From PoT sp049331405 (GTDB lineage Bacteria; Planctomycetota; Planctomycetia; Isosphaerales; Isosphaeraceae), in assembly GCF_049331405.1 (NCBI RefSeq), contig NZ_CP186274.1:8494001-8558000 (forward strand): a stretch of 64,000 bases of DNA, in the 5' to 3' direction. The position numbers were made by a program, and so were the translations under genes. Position 1 is the stretch's first letter, and each line of letters starts with the position of its first letter. This document shows, in pieces, positions 16,964 to 25,087 of the stretch. Under the pieces are notes generated by a model, which saw only the letters and a program-made list of their open reading frames with translations, had not been told where the DNA came from and ran no database searches.

Positions 16964-18382
16964 TCAGACGATGCGATGCGTCGGCCCATCGCTCGGGACG
17001 GGCCCCGGCGGAGCCGCGATGTCCGGATCGTCGAAGAGCTTCGACTGCGTCAGAAGTGCAAGTAACCCCAGAGCCATCGCGATGGCGACGATCCACCCGG
17101 AGAGCGCGACGTACCAGGTCTTGTGGTACTTGGCGACGAGTTCTTCGGCCCCCTTGGAGTCGGTCGCCTTGAGGACCTCGCTCAGTCGGGCGACCTCGCT
17201 CTCCTTCTTTTCCAGGTCGACGGAGAGCTCGGCGATCCTGGTCGGGAGGTCGGCCGAGTCTTTCTTGATCCGTCGGTATTCCTCCGTGTCTTTCTTCGAA
17301 GCCTCGAGCTCCTTCTTCATCTTTGCGTTGTCGGACAGGAGCGAAAGGGTCTTGTCGGACATGGCCTCGTTGGCGGTCCGCCAACGGTCGACCTCGAGTT
17401 GAGAGGTGTCGCGCTCTCGCTTCATCTGGTCGTAGGCGGCGATGAGCCTCTGGGAACTAGTCCCTTGCTTGTCGTCGAGCAGGGTCTTGAATGCGAGGGA
17501 CTGACCGGCGTTCGAATCGTAGCTCTGCTGTTCGAGGTGCTTGAGGGTCTCGGTCTGCTGCTGGATCTGGTTGTGGAGCGTGTAGAGCCAGAGCATCCCG
17601 AAGACAAGCGCCATGCCGACGACGGCCCCGCCTAGGCTGAAGAGGGCGGCGGACTGGCCTCGCAGGTTGGCGGACGAATGCATCGAAGACGAGGGGCGAG
17701 TGAGCATGGCGATAAGCTCGGCCTCCAGGCGAGGGGAGAGGCCTCCGCCTCCTTCGGGGTTGGGGATATTCTCGAGGTCGTTCGCGAACCGGGCGAGGGC
17801 GATCCGATCTCGGCGATCGGCGATGAAGAAGTAGCCGCCGACCTGCGCGAGGTCGCCGTCACGCCACTGGAAGAATCCACGCGTCTGGCGGATCGGGTCC
17901 ACGACATACGCCACCTGGAGCGACTGGGCGAAGAAGTTCCGGTGGATGAACAGGTCATGGCCCGAGAGGAAGATCCCGAAGTCGGGGTGGGTGTGGTACC
18001 AGCCGACGATGTCGAGGTCGGGATGGAGCCGGTCTCGCTCCCGCGTGATCTCTTCCCAGGAGTCGTGCGTGTAGGTGAAGCTCGCCTGCGTGTTCTCGTA
18101 ATGCTTCGCCTCGAGCGACTTGGTCACGAGGACGAAGGGCAAGCCGGTCTGCTCGTCGATGCACTCCTTGCCGAGCAGGATCCCCCCGAGCTCCACCGAC
18201 GTATCGCGCAGGGCGTGACGCTCGATCGCGTCGGCCGTCGCCCGCTCGAGATAGATCGGCAGGTCGATCGGATGCGGGACCTCGTACGCGACGCAGGCCC
18301 AACGCAGGTCGCGATCGGGTCGGACGCGACGCTCGGGCTCGCGATACTGGACGGTGTCGAAGACGATCTCGTCGTGACTCAA
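16964..18382 (-). CDS. Membrane-anchored JAB1/MPN (JAMM) metallopeptidase, presumed ubiquitin-like deconjugase
   Basis: JAMM peptidases are zinc isopeptidases that process ubiquitin-like proteins or remove them from targets. In this 472-residue protein the N-terminal domain holds the complete motif: Glu64 in VELGGILLG, then YHTHPDFGIFLSGHD with His130, His132, Ser140 and Asp143. After a linker come a first membrane helix (about 247-268), a roughly 150-residue heptad-rich coiled coil (270-415) and a second helix (423-445). The short tail is proline-rich. With the catalytic domain in the cytosol, the coiled coil would be extracytoplasmic. The start is TTG with GAGGGG seven bases upstream. It follows the E1-like gene by 84 bp in the cluster RING-Ubl-E2-E1-JAMM. 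Confidence 0.9.
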   Translation of the reverse strand: MSHDEIVFDTVQYREPERRVRPDRDLRWACVAYEVPHPIDLPIYLERATADAIERHALRDTSVELGGILLGKECIDEQTGLPFVLVTKSLEAKHYENTQASFTYTHDSWEEITRERDRLHPDLDIVGWYHTHPDFGIFLSGHDLFIHRNFFAQSLQVAYVVDPIRQTRGFFQWRDGDLAQVGGYFFIADRRDRIALARFANDLENIPNPEGGGGLSPRLEAELIAMLTRPSSSMHSSANLRGQSAALFSLGGAVVGMALVFGMLWLYTLHNQIQQQTETLKHLEQQSYDSNAGQSLAFKTLLDDKQGTSSQRLIAAYDQMKRERDTSQLEVDRWRTANEAMSDKTLSLLSDNAKMKKELEASKKDTEEYRRIKKDSADLPTRIAELSVDLEKKESEVARLSEVLKATDSKGAEELVAKYHKTWYVALSGWIVAIAMALGLLALLTQSKLFDDPDIAAPPGPVPSDGPTHRIV

Positions 18383-18466
18383 GTCCGCGCCCCTCGTGGC
18401 GTGGGAAGGGTGGGATCAGACCCGGGGTGCGCTCCTATCTTGGAGGCGTGACGACCCCGCGTCAAC

Positions 18467-19714
18467 TCAGTCCAGATTCCAGCCGTCCTCCAGGCCAGGG
18501 CGATCCGCCGCCAGCCGGAAGAAGCCCGAACTCTCGGCCCCGTCGATCCGCAAGACGTCGAACGGCGGGATCCCGATCGCGCCCAGCGTGCGGTCGAGCA
18601 GGGGGGAGTCCTCTTCAATCGAGGAGATCAACTCGGGCCTGCCTGGTGAGGAGCAGTGGGGGCAGATCGCCTCCGACTCCGCCACCTTGGTCCTGGGCCG
18701 GAAGACTTCCTGCCTCCAGTCGCAACGCGGGCACTCGATGACCGTCACGAGGTCTCGGTCGAGGGTCAGGCTCAAGGGTCCCTCGACGGTCTCCCGCGCC
18801 AGTTCGAAGAGCCGACCCACCTTGTCGTCTCGACCGATGGGGAGGTCGACCGGCTCGGGGTAGTGCTCATGGCTGAGGCAGTCTTCGCGGAAAGGGAGCT
18901 TGGTCGAGTAGAACTGGTTCGTCACCCCATTGAAGACGAGGGCCGTCCCCGCGGCAACCGGCAAGCCGTGGATCAATTTCAGGGCTTCCTGAACCTCGAG
19001 CGCGCCCATCATCGAGGCGATGGTCGGGGCGGTCGGGACCTTCCCTTCGAGGATCTGCTCCCGACGCAGCAGTGGGCAGCTATAACGCAGGTTCAGGAGC
19101 TGGTAATCCCGAGTCGTCATCGCGCACTCGTAGCAGGCCGAGTCGGGCGGGACGAAGACCTTGACCACCCCCTGGATTTCCTGGATCCCGGAGTCGACCC
19201 AGGGGGTCCCGGCCTTCCAGCACTGGCGGTTGACCCAGAGCCGGGCCTCGCGGTTGTCGAGGCAGCCGATTACGACATCGACCTCGGCGAAGAGCCCGAG
19301 ACCGATGTCGGTCATGATGTCCCCTCGCATGGGTATGAGACGGACGTCGGGGTTGATCTCCCCGGCGCGTCTCGCCGCGACGTGCGCCTTGCTCTGCCCC
19401 CCGTCCTCGGTGCGGAAGAGTACCGAGCGTGAGAGGTTGGACGATTCGATCTCGTCGAGGTCGATCACGTAGACCGTCCCCACGCCCAGGAGCGCCAGGT
19501 TCTTCAGGACCTCGTTCCCAAGTGCCCCCGCGCCGACCACCAGCACGCGAGCCGCCGCCAACCGTTCTTGTCGCCACCAGGGGATGAGGCGGAGCCGGCT
19601 GTATCGGTCCTCGTCGTCGATGTAGAGCGTATCGGGCGATAGCGCCCCATCGGCCGGGTCGGCCGTGGCGTCGGACGATTCGTCGTCGAGGAACGTCAGT
19701 TGGGGATCATCCAT
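18467..19714 (-). CDS. E1-like ubiquitin-activating enzyme (ThiF/MoeB/UBA superfamily)
   Basis: E1 enzymes adenylate the C-terminus of a ubiquitin-like protein and usually pass it to a cysteine. From ATG 19714 (415 aa) the Rossmann nucleotide loop GAGALG is at 61-66, the acidic VIDLDEIE at 84-91, the Arg finger in SNLSRSV (Arg96), Lys109, and CLDNREARLW at 151-160. Cys194/Cys197 (CYEC) pair with a later CPRC...CPHC knuckle (Cys328, 331, 351, 354) as zinc ligands, and Cys213 (RYSCPLL) is the best candidate for the thioester cysteine. Residues 360-415 are an extra C-terminal region. A TTG frame back to 19789 adds only Arg-rich sequence. It sits between the E2-like and JAMM genes. Confidence 0.9.
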   Translation of the reverse strand: MDDPQLTFLDDESSDATADPADGALSPDTLYIDDEDRYSRLRLIPWWRQERLAAARVLVVGAGALGNEVLKNLALLGVGTVYVIDLDEIESSNLSRSVLFRTEDGGQSKAHVAARRAGEINPDVRLIPMRGDIMTDIGLGLFAEVDVVIGCLDNREARLWVNRQCWKAGTPWVDSGIQEIQGVVKVFVPPDSACYECAMTTRDYQLLNLRYSCPLLRREQILEGKVPTAPTIASMMGALEVQEALKLIHGLPVAAGTALVFNGVTNQFYSTKLPFREDCLSHEHYPEPVDLPIGRDDKVGRLFELARETVEGPLSLTLDRDLVTVIECPRCDWRQEVFRPRTKVAESEAICPHCSSPGRPELISSIEEDSPLLDRTLGAIGIPPFDVLRIDGAESSGFFRLAADRPGLEDGWNLD

Positions 19715-19852
19715 CGGGTGACTCGACGATGTGGGTGGCGGGCGGCGAGGAAGACGTGACCTCGCTCGACCCGCGTTGCGATTTCTCAAGATTGGAGCCG
19801 ACGACGATTCGCGATGATCGACGCCGGCGACAGGCCCTCGACGATCTCTGCC

Positions 19853-20641
19853 TCAATCGATGAAGAGGATCTCGTCGGCCGCTTCCGTCGGATGGGGTCG
19901 CGAATGGACTTCCACCTCCTCTTCGAAGATGACGAGCCCTTCGGCCTCCTCGACGATCGGCGTGGCGATTTCCTCGGACTGAGGGGCCGAACCGGGCGTG
20001 ATTGCGTTGAGGTCGTTCGCGAACTTCCGCACGAAGTCGGCGTATTTCCCGGCCTTGAAACCGGGGGACACCTTCTTCGGGGGCGGGGGGACGGAATTGG
20101 CGGAAGGGATCGGGGCCGCCGGGGGCGTGGCGGTCGGATCCGACTCCATACGTCCGAGCGCGACTCGGATGTCGCGCAACGGCCGGGTGTCGAGCGGGAA
20201 GATGAATGTCGTCTGGTTCGCGACCCAGAGGGCAGCCTCGCGGTTATACGGGCTGCGGATATCGTAATTGTGGAACCGCGCCATGTCCCAGAGCATGACG
20301 CAGAGTTCGTCCAGGTTCAGGCTGGGGACCCAGTGCGTACCGTACCCTCCCAGGCAGACCATCCCAATTTCGGAGATGTTGGGATGATAAATTGGAGTGA
20401 GCCAGCGCAATTCGGGCATGGTCCTCGGGTACGACGCCCCGAGCTTGATCTCGACCTCATGTCGGTCGCGGATCGTGACCTTGCCCCGCTCCCTTGCGAG
20501 GCTCTTGCCATGGAACTCGATGATGTAATTCTGCTCGGGCTTGCCCGACGCCCGGAACCGCAGGACCGAGCTCTCCAACTGGAGTCGCTCCATGGCGGCC
20601 AGGTCGTTCCGGAGGCGTCGGATTCGAGGCGACTCGTGCAT
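19853..20641 (-). CDS. E2-like ubiquitin-conjugating enzyme (UBC fold)
   Basis: The 262-residue protein has a remarkably eukaryote-like UBC core. The sequence reads YPRTMPELRWLTPIYHPNI at 71-89, giving the HPN motif at 86-88; the active-site Cys96 is eight residues further on (GMVCLGG). Trp104, a WVPSLNLDELCVMLWDM helix and SPYNREAALW at 130-139 match the usual Trp-(S)P-xL and DPLNxEAA region. An N-terminal helix with RRLRNDLAAM fits E2 helix 1. From about residue 165 a Pro/Ala-rich linker and an acidic tail (EEEVEV) of about 95 residues are added, with no match I recognise. It lies between the Ubl gene (64 bp upstream) and the E1-like gene. Confidence 0.92.
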   Translation of the reverse strand: MHESPRIRRLRNDLAAMERLQLESSVLRFRASGKPEQNYIIEFHGKSLARERGKVTIRDRHEVEIKLGASYPRTMPELRWLTPIYHPNISEIGMVCLGGYGTHWVPSLNLDELCVMLWDMARFHNYDIRSPYNREAALWVANQTTFIFPLDTRPLRDIRVALGRMESDPTATPPAAPIPSANSVPPPPKKVSPGFKAGKYADFVRKFANDLNAITPGSAPQSEEIATPIVEEAEGLVIFEEEVEVHSRPHPTEAADEILFID

Positions 20642-20705
20642 GATCGGCGCGACTCCCGGCGTCGATAGTCCTCAAGGGACGCAGACCTCGAAATCGACGC
20701 CGGCC

Positions 20706-21005
20706 TCAAGGCCGACCGGCGACGACCTCGGGGTAGACAATCAGGTGATCACCGTTTTGAACGCCCGCCTCGACCAAGGTCGTACTCTCGATGAGTCGTC
20801 GCCCGCCCTCTTTATGGTCGAGCGAATAACTCATCGGCTGCCCGTCGGGGCTGGTCGTCGGCAAGTTCATCTTGGTGATGATGTTGGGGAGTATTCGGCT
20901 GACCGGCACGCTGAATGCGATAACGGCCTTGACCGACTTCGCCCCCGTCTGATCCAGGAACGTGACCTGAATTCCGCTCGGATCGGCATTTCCGCCATAT
21001 GACAT
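20706..21005 (-). CDS. Ubiquitin-like protein (YukD/ubiquitin-like beta-grasp)
   Basis: The 99-residue protein has the beta-grasp pattern: a first hairpin (GIQVTFLDQTGAKSVKAVIA), a helix (VSRILPNIITKM), and a last strand in LVEAGVQNGDHLIVYPEV. This last segment is the typical LxxxGxxxGDxLxV ending of ubiquitin-like and YukD domains. It ends in EVVAGRP, so there is no Gly-Gly terminus: the last glycine, Gly97, is followed by Arg-Pro. It has the strongest ribosome site of the cluster, AGGAGGT nine bases before the ATG, as expected for a protein needed in excess over its enzymes. A weak TTTGCG-N17-TATGCT promoter may lie about 100 bp upstream. It is directly followed by the E2-like gene. Confidence 0.85.
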   Translation of the reverse strand: MSYGGNADPSGIQVTFLDQTGAKSVKAVIAFSVPVSRILPNIITKMNLPTTSPDGQPMSYSLDHKEGGRRLIESTTLVEAGVQNGDHLIVYPEVVAGRP

Positions 21006-21201
21006 AGTCAGGATACCTCCTCAGCATCCCATTCGTTGCCTGCGCGGCAATATTGGGCGGACCCGATGAGAATTCCTTAAGGATCCCGGCGATTGGATTC
21101 GCACTAGCATAACGCGTCGAGTCGGGCCCGCAAACGTCCGTGCCCGAGATTCAAATCGCCGAGGCGGTATCCGCGCCGACCTCTCCGGTCCGACCCGCCC
21201 G

Positions 21202-22041
21202 TCAGGCGTCCACGCAGTGCTTCCCCTTGCAGCCGTAGATCGAGCACGCCCCCACGAACTCCCAGCAATCCCGGTGATGGGGAGTCCTGCAGCTCACGCA
21301 CAGGACCTCGGGCGCCGCGATCGTTTCCCCGCAAACCTTGCAGATCGGGAGCCCCGCGTCGGTTGCGTCGGCCGGGCCCACCTCCACGATCGACACCCCC
21401 TGCGAGAGTCGCGCGGAGACCCCGACCTGGAGTCCATCGAGAATCACGAGCGCCTCGCGCACCATCGCGGCCAGGGCGTCGACCGATTGCCCAAGATTTC
21501 GATCGACCTGGACGAGCAACCGCTCGGGATTGATCGAGATGAGAATCCCCCCCGGCGGGCCGAGACGTTGGAGGTTGTCGATGGCCCAGCGCACGGTCGG
21601 GGAGAGGAATTCGTTCGCCATCTCCGTGTCGTTGGCTTGGACGACGTAACCCCGGTCGAACTCGGGATTGCCGACCCGGACGAGTCTCGTCCCCTTGGGG
21701 GCCTGCGCCGGGGCTGGTCGGGCGATTGGGGCGAGTTCCAGTCGGAAGGGGAGGCCGCGCGGGAACCTGGCGACGACCCGGGTCCTCGGGTTGTTCACCT
21801 GCCCGGCGATCGTCGGCGCCAGGCCGACCCGGACCGCGGAGCCGTTGTACGAGAAGCTCACGGTGGGGGGTTCCGCCAGCCCCCGGCTCTCGTACTTCCC
21901 CCGATAGCGCGTGGCCAGGTGGCGATAGGCCTTGTAGCGCTTGCCCGTCAGGAAGGAACTGGCGGTCGCCGCCATCCGGACGATCATGTACAGCGTCAGT
22001 ATGATGACGACCAGGACGGTTAGCTGGACGATGGGACCCAT
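21202..22041 (-). CDS. Membrane-anchored RING-finger-like protein, presumed E3 component
   Basis: From ATG 22041 (279 aa) there is an N-terminal membrane helix (residues 4-22) and a soluble alpha/beta domain (about 40-220). The segment FDRGYVVQANDTEMANEFL recalls DUF3137-like bacterial membrane-associated domains; this is only a resemblance. The C-terminus is a compact cysteine-rich module: Cys234, 237, 248, 251, His255, 256, then Cys259, 266, 271 and 276. The spacing C-x2-C-x10-C-x2-C-x3-HH-x2-CW-x5-C fits the prokaryotic RING families described next to ubiquitin-like genes. It is the first gene of the minus-strand cluster, 196 bp before the ubiquitin-like gene. RING domains in eukaryotes recruit loaded E2; the E3 role here is inference. 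Confidence 0.75.
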   Translation of the reverse strand: MGPIVQLTVLVVIILTLYMIVRMAATASSFLTGKRYKAYRHLATRYRGKYESRGLAEPPTVSFSYNGSAVRVGLAPTIAGQVNNPRTRVVARFPRGLPFRLELAPIARPAPAQAPKGTRLVRVGNPEFDRGYVVQANDTEMANEFLSPTVRWAIDNLQRLGPPGGILISINPERLLVQVDRNLGQSVDALAAMVREALVILDGLQVGVSARLSQGVSIVEVGPADATDAGLPICKVCGETIAAPEVLCVSCRTPHHRDCWEFVGACSIYGCKGKHCVDA

Positions 22042-22298
22042 CCTATCCTCGGGTCGAGCCGGACCTGCGAGGCAAGCCGGCGAGGTGCGAATCCTCGCCC
22101 GCACATCCTCTCATCCCATCAGATCGTTTTCCCCGCGATGAAGCAACGGGTCCGTGCGAACTCGGACTCCGCGGCCAACTCAACTCGCGAGGAGATTATC
22201 GGTTCGCCTGGCGCCATGGCTATGCCGGGGAGGGGAGGCGCGGGTACCATCGTTTGTTGTCACGAGAATCTGCGAGGGGTCGAGGGCGAGGAGTCAAC

Positions 22299-23213
22299 GT
22301 GGGCAGCGAGCGAGCAGACCGGTCGACCTCGGCCATCCGAGGCCGCCTCTTCGTGTTCTCGGCGGCGATCTTCTGGAGTTTCGGCGGGCTCTTCGCGAAA
22401 TCTCTGGCACTCGACCCGCTGACGATCGCCTTCTATCGGAGCTTCTTCGCGGGACTCGTCCTGATCCCGCTCGTCCCTCGGGCTCGCAGGGTGATCCGCC
22501 CCGCCATGATCCCGCTGGCCATCAACTTCGGGGTGATGACCGGACTCTACCTCGGCTCGATGAAGACGACGACCGCGGCCAACGCGATCTTCCTGCAATG
22601 CACGTCGACGGTCTGGACGATCCCGCTCAGCCTGATGTTCCTCCGCGACCGCCCGGACCGGCGCTCGCTCGCCGGCATCGGCCTCGCCGCGATCGGGATC
22701 ATCGCCATCCTGCTCTACGGATACGACGGGCGGCCGAACGAAGGGCAGGGGATCGCGCTCGGCCTGGCGAGTGGGGTCGGCTATGCCATCGTGACGATCG
22801 GCCTGCGCGGTTGCCGCGACCTGGACCCGATCTGGCTCAGCTCGGTGAACAACCTCGGCGGCTCACTCGCCCTCGGCGCCTGGATCCTGGCGACCCGAGG
22901 CGCGATCGTCGTCCCTTCGACGCCACACCTGCTGCTCCTCGCCGCCTTCGGGACGATCCAGATGGCGATCCCCTACGCCCTCTTCGCCCGAGGCCTGCGC
23001 GAGATCGACGCGCCCGAGGCCAGCCTGATTGGCCTGACCGAACCCGTGCTCAATCCGATCTGGGTCCAGCTCTTCGTAGGGGAGTCGCCAGCCCCGGCCA
23101 CGATGGTCGGCGGGGCATTCTTGCTCGCTGGAGTCGCCGCGCGATATCTGCCCTGGGAGGGCAAGGCCGCATCACTTCCGGCCAAGGCAGAGACCGTCGA
23201 AGACGCGATCTAG
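22299..23213 (+). CDS. EamA/DMT superfamily transporter
   Basis: This inner-membrane carrier of the drug/metabolite transporter superfamily has 304 residues and ten predicted helices in two EamA repeats. The first begins RGRLFVFSAAIFWSFGGLFAKSL; the second has GLASGVGYAIVTIGLRG and ends with the glutamate-containing ASLIGLTEPVLNPIWVQLFVGE, typical of the second repeat. The GTG at 22299 has GAGGAG five bases upstream, and the 15-residue extension seen in a longer frame is Arg-rich and unlikely. The substrate is unknown. It is divergent from the RING gene, sharing a roughly 250-bp intergenic region with it, and convergent with thrC. Confidence 0.85.
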   Translation: MGSERADRSTSAIRGRLFVFSAAIFWSFGGLFAKSLALDPLTIAFYRSFFAGLVLIPLVPRARRVIRPAMIPLAINFGVMTGLYLGSMKTTTAANAIFLQCTSTVWTIPLSLMFLRDRPDRRSLAGIGLAAIGIIAILLYGYDGRPNEGQGIALGLASGVGYAIVTIGLRGCRDLDPIWLSSVNNLGGSLALGAWILATRGAIVVPSTPHLLLLAAFGTIQMAIPYALFARGLREIDAPEASLIGLTEPVLNPIWVQLFVGESPAPATMVGGAFLLAGVAARYLPWEGKAASLPAKAETVEDAI

Positions 23214-23296
23214 ATCAAGCGGCCGAGAACCATGCAAACCGTTCAAATCAACAATCAAGCAGGCCATCGCCTCGAAATCTAATCGCCTGCTCATAT

Positions 23297-24568
23297 TTAC
23301 AGGCCGCCGCCGATCAGCTCTCGGATCGTCGGCAGGTATTTCTCAGGCGACGCGGTGTTGACCAGCACGACGCGGTCGCCCTCCTTGATCTGGCCGAGGT
23401 CGGCGAGGGCCGGCAGCGCGGCGAGGGTCGCGGCGCCTTCGGGGGACCAGGCGAAGCGGCGATCGTCCCACTCCCGGCGGATCGTCTCGCGGATCTGCGA
23501 CTCTTCGACCGCCAGGGCGGTCCCGCCCGTCTCGCGGATGATCTTCAAGACGTTCACATGTCCAACATTACGCGCGACGTTGAGGCCGGTCGCGATCGTC
23601 GAGCCCGGGGGCAGGGGGGTGATGTCCGCGGCCCCCGATTCGATGGCCCGGACGATGGGCGTGCTCGCGCGGCTCTGGACGCAGATCATGCGGGGCCTGC
23701 GCGAATCAACCAACCCCAGGGCCTGGAGTTCGTCGAACGCCTTGGCCATGCCGACGACCCCGGTCCCGCCCCCCGTCGGGTAGACGATCACGTCCGGGAG
23801 TTCCCAACGGCGATCGGTCAGTCGGTCGCCGGCCGGTTCGGCCATCTCCAGGCCGAGGGTCTTCTTGCCTTCGGTCCGCCAGCCGGGCTCCTGGAAGGTG
23901 GCGACGCTGAAGTATCCCTGAGAGACCCAGTGCTCGACGACGCGCAGGGCGCAATCGACGATCGTGCCCGCGACGAGCTCGAGATGGAGGCGGGTCGGGT
24001 TGAGCTGGGCCAGGGCCGCGACGTTCCCGATCACGGGGAAGTCCGTATCGGGCGACATCACCACGGCGGCCTCGAGCCCCGCCGCCAGGGCATAACGTGC
24101 CAACGAATCGCCCGCATTCCCCTGGGTCGGCACCGCAAGTTTCTGCAGGCCCAGCGCCTTCGCCATCGAGACGGTCAATGCCATCCCGCGATCCTTGAAG
24201 GAGAGCGTCGGGTTGCCGCCGAACCCGGGATGGTGCTTGCCCTCATCCTTCACCTCGAGCCGGCACTTGAGCTTGTCGGCGAGGGGATGGGAGTAAGCCA
24301 GAGAAGGGGTGTGCCCTTCGCCCAGGTCCACGACGAACGACCGATCCGCGGGATCCTCGACATTCAATGGGAGCAAGGCGCCGAACCGCCAGAGGCTCTT
24401 TCGCGACGGATCCCACCCCGCCTCAATCCCGACCTCGGATTTGATCCGGGGGATATCCAGGACGACCTGCACCGGCCTGCCGTCATGATCGCAAAGGTTC
24501 ATGGCGCGATCGCGCGGATACCAGACGCCGCAGGCCGAGCATTCGAGATGGGAAACGAATCGCATCAT
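23297..24568 (-). CDS. thrC: Threonine synthase
   Basis: This PLP enzyme converts O-phosphohomoserine to threonine. The 423-residue protein starts with a small Cys motif (CSAC at residues 10-13, Cys26) seen in the longer ThrC type. It then has GEGHTPSL, the PLP lysine in GNPTLSFKDRG (Lys125), the TQGNAGDS phosphate loop, and YPTGGGTGVVGMAKAF. The beta-family fold also includes cystathionine synthases and threonine dehydratases, but the NPTLSFKDRG context and N-terminal Cys motif favour ThrC. Two adjacent ATG codons (24568, 24565) make the start ambiguous by one residue. Confidence 0.88.
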   Translation of the reverse strand: MMRFVSHLECSACGVWYPRDRAMNLCDHDGRPVQVVLDIPRIKSEVGIEAGWDPSRKSLWRFGALLPLNVEDPADRSFVVDLGEGHTPSLAYSHPLADKLKCRLEVKDEGKHHPGFGGNPTLSFKDRGMALTVSMAKALGLQKLAVPTQGNAGDSLARYALAAGLEAAVVMSPDTDFPVIGNVAALAQLNPTRLHLELVAGTIVDCALRVVEHWVSQGYFSVATFQEPGWRTEGKKTLGLEMAEPAGDRLTDRRWELPDVIVYPTGGGTGVVGMAKAFDELQALGLVDSRRPRMICVQSRASTPIVRAIESGAADITPLPPGSTIATGLNVARNVGHVNVLKIIRETGGTALAVEESQIRETIRREWDDRRFAWSPEGAATLAALPALADLGQIKEGDRVVLVNTASPEKYLPTIRELIGGGL

Positions 24569-25087
24569 GAGTCGGCACGGGCTCCATTACGCAGGGCGAG
24601 GACATCGGCTCTCCAGATGATCGACGAGATCTGGATCTCGGTTTCGCCGATTCCCGACCGAACGAGGACCCATTCCCGCCGCGTGCATCACCTCCTGTAT
24701 GATCCGGAAAGATGACGACGCCCTCGACACTCGAAACCCCGGGAGATTCACTTTTCGATCTCAGAGAAATCCCGCGCAAGCACGGTCGGAGGCAATCTGG
24801 ATTCGGAACCAATTTACGAAGCCCAAATACCTGTACGTCTATCGACCCAACAGTGAATCCGGAAATAATCTCGACTGCCCTCGAATAAAATCTGGATGGC
24901 CGACGTCTCGAAGTCATAACCTCTGCGTAGAAGTCTTCGCTCAAGCAGATAGTTCGCTCCCTTCCCTTCTCGGAAGTTATTGCCCTACAACTCGTTTTCG
25001 GTTCGGTCGGTCGAGGCCCTACGGGATCGCGTGTTCCCCCCCGGCGACTGGCTTGGACGTCACCCTCTGAAGAGGATGAGGCTTCGA
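24569..25087. other. Intergenic region without a recognised gene
   Basis: About 500 bp lie between divergent thrC and the Gly-Met-rich protein gene. Base composition is mixed, with moderately AT-rich patches at 24800-24900. Open frames on both strands lack family resemblance. The only clear element is the GATGAGG ribosome site just before 25088. Confidence 0.5.

Noticed and set aside
16964..22041. The Ubl cluster as a classic phage-defence or CBASS operon
   Set aside because: No cyclase, effector, integrase or other defence genes are adjacent. The neighbours are rnc, an EF-P-like gene, a DMT transporter and thrC, and both ends of the pathway are membrane-anchored. Defence cannot be excluded but is not supported by context.
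22028..22114. tRNA-like T-arm sequence near the start of the RING gene
   Set aside because: A 5-bp stem with a TGCGAAT loop resembles a T-arm, but no matching acceptor, D-arm or anticodon arm exists and it overlaps the RING gene's N-terminal coding and leader.
22154..24715. 853-codon open frame on the plus strand
   Set aside because: It runs through the DMT transporter in another frame and opposite thrC. The translation is Arg/Asp-rich with no family pattern; it is a shadow of GC-rich coding.
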